DNA of 64,000 nt from Ahrensia kielensis DSM 5890 (GTDB lineage Bacteria; Pseudomonadota; Alphaproteobacteria; Rhizobiales; Rhizobiaceae), in the NCBI RefSeq assembly GCF_000374465.1, contig NZ_KB894529.1, positions 582,355 to 646,354 of the forward strand, written 5' to 3'. Of the stretch, positions 57,805 to 64,000 are shown piece after piece. The position numbers and the translations under genes are program-made. The stretch's first letter is position 1, and every line of letters begins with the position of its first letter. The notes below the pieces were generated by a model that was not told the origin of the DNA, made no database searches, and saw only the letters and a list, made by a program, of their open reading frames with translations.

Positions 57805-58128
57805 ATGACAACCGAGCAGACTGCCAAGCAACTCGGCATAGCAAGATCAACAGCTACAGCATGATTGATGAACTATGTGAGAAACGCGATCGTGCACGTG
57901 ATGCTGTCTCACGTATTAGAAATAATTCGCGGATGATATTATTGTTAACGACACTCAGATCCTTAAGTTCACAAACCATCTTACTTCTCGATTTGACGAA
58001 GATAATATCGACTTTCAAAAGGGATATTTGAGAACCCTGATCGGCAGCATCGTAGTTCACAAGAATCGGGCAGAGATTATTGGAAACTCAGCAAGCTTAA
58101 TGGATGAGATTTTACTGAGCGATGATGA
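57805..58128 (+). pseudogene. degraded site-specific serine recombinase, C-terminal relic
   Basis: Three reading frames carry consecutive pieces: MTTEQTAKQLGIARSTAT from 57805, then MIDELCEKRDRARDAVSRIR from about 57861, then from 57926 RFDEDNIDFQKGYLRTLIGS followed by VVHKNRAEIIGNSASLMDEI. The last piece matches the usual tail of Pin/resolvase-type large recombinases (FRKAYLR...VxxxxIRIxGxxxxLxxA). The first piece is less certain. Low G+C separates it from the TauE gene. It ends 33 bases before the 3' end of tRNA-Arg, the classic place for an integrase. Confidence 0.5.
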
Positions 58129-58161
58129 TCGTTCGAAAAAGTTCGTGCATATGCACCTAAA

Positions 58162-58238
<77 letters not shown>

Positions 58239-58410
58239 CAAGGTGCGAATATATCGCAGCACGCTTGAGCCTTAGCAAAGCTTGAGCTTTGCTGCAATTG
58301 CAGAAATTACATGAAATGTTTTTTTGCGGCGCGTGATCCAGGTTACCGCTCCGTAAAAGTGCACCAACGCCACACTTTCTCACATCGGTTGATGCTACTC
58401 TTTGGATATA

Positions 58411-58908
58411 TCAGGCGTAAGCGCCAGCTGAATAAGTCAACTCATAGCTATGGCTATATATCTCGAACACGATGCCAAAAGGATCTTCAACATAAACCAT
58501 CCGATAAGGCTTTTCGTTTGGGAAGTATTCTCTGACAGGCATTCTTTGTTTGCCACCTGCTTCTACAATTTTAGCCAAAAGGCCTTCGAGGTCTGGATCT
58601 TGGATCGCAAAATGGAACGTGCCGTGCTGACGGAATGTCAAATTATCTTCTGGCTTGTGATTACCGTCAAATTCAAACAATTCGAATCCGATCCTATCTG
58701 CAGTCGCCAAGTGTGCGATTTTAATGCGACCCCACCCTGCACCGAAAACATCGGTGCACATTCGGCCAATATCACTGTCATCCTCTGTGATTTCTGTTGG
58801 CTCCATTATCGTGTAGAAGCCGAGAACTTCGGTATAAAACTTTACAGCGGCCTCTAAGTTTGGGACCGATAGACCAATGTGGGAAAAGGTTCTGGGCATA
58901 GGTAACAT
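58411..58908 (-). CDS. VOC-family (glyoxalase/dioxygenase-like) protein
   Basis: Protein of 165 residues from ATG at 58908 after CAGGAGCAAGAC; an earlier in-frame ATG would run into the shared promoter. The first metal histidine is in RTFSHIGLSVPNLEAAVKFY, a second in QHGTFHFAIQDPDLEGLL near 100, and the glutamate ligand in VEDPFGIVFEIYSHSYE near the end. Divergent from a LysR gene, its likely regulator. The reaction is unknown; lyase and extradiol dioxygenase members share this layout. Confidence 0.83.
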   Translation of the reverse strand: MLPMPRTFSHIGLSVPNLEAAVKFYTEVLGFYTIMEPTEITEDDSDIGRMCTDVFGAGWGRIKIAHLATADRIGFELFEFDGNHKPEDNLTFRQHGTFHFAIQDPDLEGLLAKIVEAGGKQRMPVREYFPNEKPYRMVYVEDPFGIVFEIYSHSYELTYSAGAYA

Positions 58909-59009
58909 GTCTTGCTCCTGATTTGTTATCTGGACACAAACATAGACAGCAAGCATCAATACAAAAAATAATGATTTGAATTTATTATGATAACAATTAG
59001 TAATAGCTA

Positions 59010-59909
59010 ATGTTAAATGCTCAGTGGCTGCAAACCTTTACAGTTCTAATTGAGACGGGCCATTTTACGCGCGCGGCTGAGCGGCTAGGCATGACACAAC
59101 CGGGGGTTTCTCAACATCTGCGCAAACTTGAGCACCAAATTGGTCAACCGCTCATCTCACAACAAGGCAAAAGTTTTGTTACAACGCCTGCTGGTGATGC
59201 AGTTTATGCTATGGGTATTGCGCGTCGTGCTGAGGAAAAAGAGCTCTTAGAAAATGTTCATAGCGACGATCCCGATGTTGGACATGTAATCGTGGCTTGT
59301 TCGGGTAGCTTTGCACTTCTGCTCTATCCAAAACTCTTATCTTTAATGCTTGAGTTTCTTGGCCTCAGCTTTCACCTTGAAGCTACGCCCCAAAGCCATA
59401 TTCCTTATGGTGTGCTAGATGGCAAATTTGATTTTGGCATCACCGATTCAGAACCTAGTAATGCACGACTTGATGCAAGTTTTCTTGGGCGAGAAGAATT
59501 ATGCCTTGTTTTACCACCTGATTTTTCAACTGCTGCTGTAAGCTTCTCATCTCTGGATGCATTAGGCTTTGTAGCTCATCCGGACGGCTTTACTTATGCC
59601 GAAGAGCTGTTCTCTTTAAATTTCCAAAATGATTTTAAAGGGGTGGAGAATTTACATGTTCGAACGTTCATTAATCAAATCGGACAAATACCTTTGCCTG
59701 TAGAAAATGGTCTTGGCTACACGCTGTTACCGAAGAGTGGAATTGATGCATATTCAAATCGGGCGCAGCTTCAATTGGGCAAATTACCCAAAAGCAGACA
59801 TCACGACCTTTGGCTGGTATCGCGACGCGGCCGTATCCTTCCCAAAAGAATTCAAAAGATCGCAGCGCTTATTGGATCAGTCGCTCAGACCTTAGACAAA
59901 CAAGGCTAA
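59010..59909 (+). CDS. LysR-family regulator
   Basis: Regulator of 299 residues. HTH: QWLQTFTVLIETGHFTRAAE then GMTQPGVSQHLRKLEHQIGQ at residues about 5-44; then a ligand domain with ILEATPQ-like region FHLEATPQSHIPYGVLDGKFD and FGITDSEPSNARLDASFLGR. The 101-base gap to the VOC gene is A/T-rich and contains ATAACAATTAGTAATAGC, where promoter elements for both genes are expected. It probably controls the divergent VOC gene. Confidence 0.87.
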   Translation: MLNAQWLQTFTVLIETGHFTRAAERLGMTQPGVSQHLRKLEHQIGQPLISQQGKSFVTTPAGDAVYAMGIARRAEEKELLENVHSDDPDVGHVIVACSGSFALLLYPKLLSLMLEFLGLSFHLEATPQSHIPYGVLDGKFDFGITDSEPSNARLDASFLGREELCLVLPPDFSTAAVSFSSLDALGFVAHPDGFTYAEELFSLNFQNDFKGVENLHVRTFINQIGQIPLPVENGLGYTLLPKSGIDAYSNRAQLQLGKLPKSRHHDLWLVSRRGRILPKRIQKIAALIGSVAQTLDKQG

Positions 59910-59985
59910 AGAAACAGCCCTGTTCGTGTAGGTTCTTCGGCTGAACTAAGCTCCGTGATGCACGTGTGGATCTTCTGGTTATGAA

Positions 59986-60519
59986 TCAACCAGCCGTGCG
60001 CACGCTCCAAGTCTGGTATGCTGCTTGATTTGCATCACATGGCTCAAGTGACAGAACTTTGATCTGGTTAGTATCGCTACGCCCTGATCTCGTGTCTTCC
60101 CCGACAGTGAAACACATTTCTGGTGCTGACGCAGGTGAAATTGTTCCCTCGCCTGTGAACACCACATTTTGTGCCTCGCTACCGTCGCAATCTGCAAGCG
60201 TAATCGCGGTGCCAGCTTTATTTGACGGCACAACGGCACAAACATCGAACTTAGTCATATAGAGCGTCTTGTCAGAAAATTTTTCGCTATCCCACGTCTG
60301 ATCAACACCAAGCGCACCGCCAGGACTATAACATGTGTGTCCTTGCAAACCATCATCCGGATCTGCGTCTGCCTCGCGTCCGCCAGCAATATCAAGGCAG
60401 TATCCATTTTGAGTATTGTCTAGCATATCCACTAGATAAATTTCCACATCTTCTGCTTGAGCAGCGTTAGAAACCAGAAGGGTGCCGACAATCAATGCAG
60501 CTTTGAAGGGTTTGATCAT
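59986..60519 (-). CDS. secreted ricin-B-like (beta-trefoil) protein
   Basis: Protein of 177 residues with signal peptide MIKPFKAALIVGTLLVSNAAQA. The mature part has trefoil-like repeats: GYCLDIAGGREADADPDDGL then GHTCYSPGGALGVDQTWDSE, a middle KFDVCAVVPSNKAGTAITLA, and MCFTVGEDTRSG with EPCDANQAAYQTWSV. Cys-x-D/T and QxW elements are those of ricin-B lectin domains. No catalytic domain is attached. Probably periplasmic or secreted carbohydrate binding, by family inference. Confidence 0.65.
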   Translation of the reverse strand: MIKPFKAALIVGTLLVSNAAQAEDVEIYLVDMLDNTQNGYCLDIAGGREADADPDDGLQGHTCYSPGGALGVDQTWDSEKFSDKTLYMTKFDVCAVVPSNKAGTAITLADCDGSEAQNVVFTGEGTISPASAPEMCFTVGEDTRSGRSDTNQIKVLSLEPCDANQAAYQTWSVRTAG

Positions 60520-60859
60520 TAAGTTATTCCTTTAGATGAATTGGATTGGGTTCTTCCTACAGGTGCGCTTTTTTTCAAGAAGTGGAAGTGGTAATCACAC
60601 TTAGGCGCAGCTTCAGTCAAATTAATCTTTGGTAAGAACAAGGCTCATCTAGAAAGCAGAAGAAATACTGCGAGAAGAGTAAACAAAATAATTTTTGAAA
60701 TACTAAAAGCCGACTAACCAGCGCTCATTTGTAAAAACATGTGGCGAAATTGTGCTACTCTAATAGCCGTGGCCAGCTCCATTTGGCTAGCCCGGCTTTA
60801 ATGCGTGTGTGTTTTACGTGCCTTATATTTGACGAACGTAAAGCGTATTTAGAAGTCTA
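60520..60859. other. 340-base gap without a recognisable gene
   Basis: A/T-rich sequence between two minus-strand genes. A 7-base inverted repeat (TTTACGT at 60814 and ACGTAAA near 60836) may be the promoter-proximal or terminator element of a neighbour. I see no tRNA, conserved RNA motif or convincing ORF. Confidence 0.5.
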
Positions 60860-61210
60860 TCAGGCGTCGATTTCGAGCGCTGTTTGACAAGCTTCTGCAA
60901 GATCACGGTCAGGTTCTTCAGCGCCCAAAGGTGTTGCCCATCCGGCTTGCTCAACAATACCACGTCGTTTGTAGCTGCTTGCTTCTTTAAGCTCAGCAAG
61001 GACGCTGAAAGACTTTGGATCGTCTTTAGACATTTGAATGCAGTAAGGTGTTAGTGCGGCAACCATTGCGGCAGTGGATTGCTCATTTGACATTTCTACT
61101 GCCGAACTGTTTGTCATCCAGCCACCCCAGTTGAATCCAATGACGGCCAGTGCGATTGCGCCAGCTCCCGCGCCAAGAAGCGCAGGTTTCGTCCATTCAG
61201 GAAGTTGCAT
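60860..61210 (-). CDS. small single-span membrane-anchored protein, unknown function
   Basis: Protein of 116 residues. One hydrophobic segment near residues 9-27 (ALLGAGAGAIALAVIGFNWG) is preceded by a short positively charged start, so the remaining 85 residues probably face the periplasm. They include AAMVAALTPYCIQMSKDDPK and a second cysteine in LAEACQTALEI, plus YKRRGIVEQAGWATPLGAEE. Similar proteins are widespread in Alphaproteobacteria without an assigned role. Stand-alone gene. Confidence 0.7.
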   Translation of the reverse strand: MQLPEWTKPALLGAGAGAIALAVIGFNWGGWMTNSSAVEMSNEQSTAAMVAALTPYCIQMSKDDPKSFSVLAELKEASSYKRRGIVEQAGWATPLGAEEPDRDLAEACQTALEIDA

Positions 61211-61405
61211 GTTAGGTCCAATCAGTATGGGAACAGGCGTGCATCATTGCGCGCAGGTATTTTTGCGTAACACGCAATGCGTGAATACCCCGCATAGTTT
61301 CTCGAATAGCTTGTGCCTGACCTGTCCGATCGAAAGAATTTAAGAAATGGATTTAAACGCGTAAGGCCCAATTTAGGCAGTGCTTCCACGAGGCCTTAAG
61401 CAAAA

Positions 61406-61807
61406 CTACTTTTGGTTCTGCTTTTCAGCATAATCCTTGCGGGCCTGTTCAATCGCACCAAAGTTTGCTTCCGCCCACAGCCACACACCACAGAACGCTT
61501 TACTCAGCCCCAAGCCAAGGTCCGTCAACCGGTACTCCACCTTCGGTGGTACAACTGGATAGACCGTGCGGGTCACGAGCCCATCGCGCTCCATTGCGCG
61601 TAAAGTTTGCGTCAACATTTTCTGGCTAATCCCAGTACAGGCGCGCGCCAATTCACCAAAGCGGCAACACTCATTTTCGGTCAATATCTCGATCAGCAGC
61701 ATTGTCCACTTGTCTGCCACGCGCCCGATGGTTTCTTCAACCAATCGCTCTACTGCTGGATCAGATGGTGGAAGATCGCGCAGCTCTTTTCTCAATGAGT
61801 TTTCCAT
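61406..61807 (-). CDS. HxlR-family regulator
   Basis: Winged-helix regulator of 133 residues. Signature elements are VADKWTMLLIEILTENECCRFGEL near residue 31, GISQKMLTQTLRAMERDGLV near 60 and PVVPPKVEYRLTDLGLGL near 85. HxlR proteins of this kind often respond to aldehydes, quinones or disulfide stress. It is divergent from the SDR gene at 61914 with a 106-base gap, the usual regulator-target arrangement. Confidence 0.9.
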   Translation of the reverse strand: MENSLRKELRDLPPSDPAVERLVEETIGRVADKWTMLLIEILTENECCRFGELARACTGISQKMLTQTLRAMERDGLVTRTVYPVVPPKVEYRLTDLGLGLSKAFCGVWLWAEANFGAIEQARKDYAEKQNQK

Positions 61808-61913
61808 GCTTCCCCATACTCTCTTTTTGGTCAGTATAATTCTTTTGGGTGCCTTCTTTTATATCGTTAGCATGGAGGTCATGTTTGAACCAGTCAAACA
61901 AAGGAAAAATCAG

Positions 61914-62660
61914 ATGACCTTCATCAATCGCACAATCCTTATCACTGGTGGCAACTCCGGCATAGGACAGGCACTGGCGGAAGCCCTTCAAGCTAAAGGG
62001 AACCGCATCATCATCACGGGACGCAAGCAGGATAGTTTGCAGGCCACGCTCAAGCGCAACCCCGCGATGGCTGGCTATACACTCGATGTCACAAACAAAG
62101 ACGCAGTCGCGATCTTTTGCGCCAAAGTACTGACCGAGCATCCAGACCTTGACACAATTATCCTGAACGCAGGCATTATGGAGGCCGAGGATTATACTGT
62201 TGATCCGGTGAGCCTCGACGTCGCCGAACGTACGATCGCCACCAACCTTGTTGCGCCGATCCGTCTTGCGGCAGCGTTGCTACCGCATCTGCAGTCGCGT
62301 TCGCAGGCTACTATAATCACGGTTTCCTCTGGTCTTGCATTCGTGCCAAAGGCAGCGAACCCGACCTATTGTGCAACCAAAGCTGCCATTCATTCATGGA
62401 CACAATCGCTGCGTTATCAATTGCGTGATAGTTCGGTGTCTGTGCATGAGATTGTGCCGCCGCAGGTTGCGACGGACTTGACACCTGGCCAGTCACAAAT
62501 TGCTGCTGCAATGCCGCTTAAAGACTTCACTGACGAAGTAATGGAAATCCTCTCACGCGGCGAAGTTCCGGACGAAGTTTTGGTGAACCGCGTCAACTTT
62601 TTGCGCAACGCCGAGGTCGAGAACCGTTACGCTGAAACTTTTGGCACCATGAACGGGTAA
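61914..62660 (+). CDS. short-chain dehydrogenase/reductase (DltE-like)
   Basis: SDR of 248 residues from ATG at 61914, after AAGGAAAAATCAG; the longer open frame upstream overlaps the HxlR gene and is not coding. Cofactor motif TILITGGNSGIGQALAEALQ near residue 7, LNAGIMEAE near 82, catalytic serine in ITVSSGLAFVP and YCATKAAIHSW near 148. Likely reduces a carbonyl compound and is controlled by the divergent HxlR protein. Confidence 0.88.
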   Translation: MTFINRTILITGGNSGIGQALAEALQAKGNRIIITGRKQDSLQATLKRNPAMAGYTLDVTNKDAVAIFCAKVLTEHPDLDTIILNAGIMEAEDYTVDPVSLDVAERTIATNLVAPIRLAAALLPHLQSRSQATIITVSSGLAFVPKAANPTYCATKAAIHSWTQSLRYQLRDSSVSVHEIVPPQVATDLTPGQSQIAAAMPLKDFTDEVMEILSRGEVPDEVLVNRVNFLRNAEVENRYAETFGTMNG

Positions 62661-62754
62661 ACAACATGCTCAAATAAGGGTTGGAGCTGGCAAGCTCCGG
62701 CCTACACTCTGTGGATGATGCACCTTACACGTCTACGATGGCCTTTTGCAGCTT

Positions 62755-64000
62755 TCAGCACTTACCTGCAACGGACAGATTGGTGTCGCCGAGCAAAGGA
62801 AAACTCGCCTGCTTCAAATAATCGGACATTTGATGGGCGGATATTGGTTTAGAAAAGAGATAACCCTGACCAAATGTACACCCAACGGCTGACATGAAAT
62901 CCAGTTGACCCTGGGTTTCAATCCCTTCGGCAATAATATCCAAGTTTAAGGATTTCCCCAAGCTTACAAGCGCTTGAACAATGGCCGTATTGCCTGCACT
63001 TTCCCCAAGTCCTGATACAAAAGACTGATCAATCTTAATGCAATTAACGGGATAGTCTCGCAAATGGCTAAGCGACGCGTATCCAGTACCAAAATCATCA
63101 AGCGCAATGATGACACCAGCCTCTGAAAGGCGCTCCAACACGTGCGTTATCTTAGAATCCGCATCGTCTAAAAATATGTTCTCTACGACTTCTATTTTCA
63201 AATGATGTGGCTGCAAATTGTTGTGCGCCAATGCTTCTAAAACACGCTCAACATAATCCATCGATTGAATACATAAAGAGGAGGCATTGATGCTTATAAA
63301 ATCAATATCGAGCCCTTTACTTTTCCATTCTGCAAAATCACGGAGCGCAATATCCAAAATAGTTTCATCGACAGCTAAAGCGCTTTTGGGCTCAAACAGA
63401 GCATGCCAAAATTTTGCTGGGCCAACGATTGAACCATCCTTATTTTGAATGCGGGCAAGCGCCTCTACGCCTTTTATTCGCTGCGAGCTTAAATCGAATA
63501 TTGGCTGATAATGCGGAAGCAATCTTCCCTCATGAATTGCCTCTTTCACCAATTCAAATGCTTGTCGTTTTTCTTCAAAAGCTTCGGTTAAGCTTGGATT
63601 ATAGGTTTCGCAAACACCGCGGCCAGTCTGTTTTGCATGATATAATGCCAGATCGGCCTGCTGCTGAAATTCTTCGCAGGATTGCGTTTCTTGGTATGTT
63701 AGAGAAATGCCGATCGACGCACCAACACTAATCTCATGCCCCTCATAGGGCACGGGTAAATTGATCACTTCAATCAATTCAGAAGCCAAATCTTCAGGTT
63801 TCAGCATTTCATTTTGCACACCCATAAGGACTGCAAATTCATCCCCGCCAAGGCGTGCGCAGAATGCATTCTCAGGAATGGTATCTTCAATACGCTTGGC
63901 GATTGAACAGAGGATCTTGTCACCCGCCAAATGACCAAAGCTATCATTGATATCTTTGAACCCATCGAGATCGATCAAAAGCATTTTGAAATTGCAGTCG
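62755..64000 (-). CDS. GGDEF-EAL cyclic-di-GMP protein, 5' end beyond window
   Basis: The visible 415 codons continue past the right edge. A GGDEF domain with intact ARLGGDEFAVLMG near visible residue 50 (synthase motif) and LLIDLDGFKDINDSFGHLAG is followed from about residue 150 by an EAL domain (HYQPIFDLSSQRIKGVEALAR, the EAL motif intact; ALDDFGTGYASLSHLRDYPV, KIDQSFVSGLG, AEGIETQGQLDF). So it could both make and break cyclic-di-GMP. Sensor regions, if any, lie outside the window. Confidence 0.9.
   Translation of the reverse strand, partial: DCNFKMLLIDLDGFKDINDSFGHLAGDKILCSIAKRIEDTIPENAFCARLGGDEFAVLMGVQNEMLKPEDLASELIEVINLPVPYEGHEISVGASIGISLTYQETQSCEEFQQQADLALYHAKQTGRGVCETYNPSLTEAFEEKRQAFELVKEAIHEGRLLPHYQPIFDLSSQRIKGVEALARIQNKDGSIVGPAKFWHALFEPKSALAVDETILDIALRDFAEWKSKGLDIDFISINASSLCIQSMDYVERVLEALAHNNLQPHHLKIEVVENIFLDDADSKITHVLERLSEAGVIIALDDFGTGYASLSHLRDYPVNCIKIDQSFVSGLGESAGNTAIVQALVSLGKSLNLDIIAEGIETQGQLDFMSAVGCTFGQGYLFSKPISAHQMSDYLKQASFPLLGDTNLSVAGKC

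Noticed and set aside
60799..60885. A 28-codon plus-strand ORF in the 60.5-60.9 kb gap
   Set aside because: No ribosome-binding site, overlaps the downstream minus-strand gene and shows no recognisable pattern.
61566..61913. A 116-residue N-terminal extension of the SDR gene
   Set aside because: It overlaps the HxlR gene on the other strand, lacks SDR homology, and a good ribosome-binding site precedes the ATG at 61914.

Overview
The window reads as part of an alphaproteobacterial chromosome, probably a marine or host-associated member of Hyphomicrobiales or a neighbouring order. That placement is an inference from gene content: NsrR/truncated globin, the HutF-HutG histidine route, a Tdh without structural-zinc cysteines, TRAP and RbsABC-type importers, and a cobalamin riboswitch before a DUF1636 gene. 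Most of the sequence is moderate in G+C. The block from about 48.7 to 57.8 kb is visibly richer (hand count: 38 of 60 bases at 57061-57120 against 25 of 60 at 9961-10020).

Layout. (1) 1-13.5 kb: catabolism of tryptophan and anthranilate. A tightly overlapping minus-strand operon (2-aminobenzoyl-CoA monooxygenase/reductase, SDR, MarR, enoyl-CoA hydratase, acyl-CoA dehydrogenase, 2-aminobenzoate-CoA ligase) diverges from a plus-strand beta-oxidation set (glutaryl-CoA dehydrogenase, fused hydratase/3-hydroxyacyl-CoA dehydrogenase, thiolase). A 19-bp perfect inverted repeat sits between them. kynU-kynA follow on the minus strand. (2) 13.6-16 kb: a ZntB/CorA-type transporter and a DUF2254 membrane protein. 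(3) 16.1-23.3 kb: a sugar-type ABC importer with an oxidoreductase and a TIM-barrel isomerase, facing its LacI regulator across two tandem operators. (4) 23.3-26.9 kb: a TRAP transporter and a RidA protein. (5) 26.9-34.3 kb: hutIHGU facing hutF-hutC. (6) 34.3-37.2 kb: kbl-tdh with an XRE-cupin regulator. (7) 37.3-38.8 kb: a small membrane protein/HTH pair and a methyltransferase. (8) 38.8-42.3 kb: a riboswitch-controlled BtuCDF-like importer led by DUF1636. (9) 42.3-43.5 kb: NsrR, a group III truncated globin and an unlisted 56-residue membrane protein. (10) 43.6-48.3 kb: a polar amino acid (probably cystine) ABC importer, a VOC protein, a LysR regulator and an aldo/keto reductase.

(11) 48.4-58.2 kb is a foreign, decaying block. 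It holds a peptide/opine-type ABC transporter, a P-loop kinase, an inositol-monophosphatase-family phosphatase, a LacI regulator with two near-identical operators, and a TauE/SafE permease. Six of the nine genes carry frameshifts and one also an internal deletion. The block is bounded on the left by the C-terminal relic of an outer-membrane barrel gene and an IS6-like terminal sequence, and on the right by a ruined serine recombinase next to tRNA-Arg(CCG). (12) 58.4-64 kb returns to host-like sequence: VOC/LysR pair, a secreted ricin-B-like protein, a small membrane protein, an HxlR/SDR pair, and a GGDEF-EAL protein cut by the window edge.

The best candidates for new biology are the cobalamin riboswitch that runs straight into a 27-codon ORF ahead of DUF1636, the inverted repeat covering both divergent -10 boxes of the aminobenzoyl-CoA cluster, and the NsrR-linked 56-residue membrane protein. 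No CRISPR array, intact transposase or prophage is visible.
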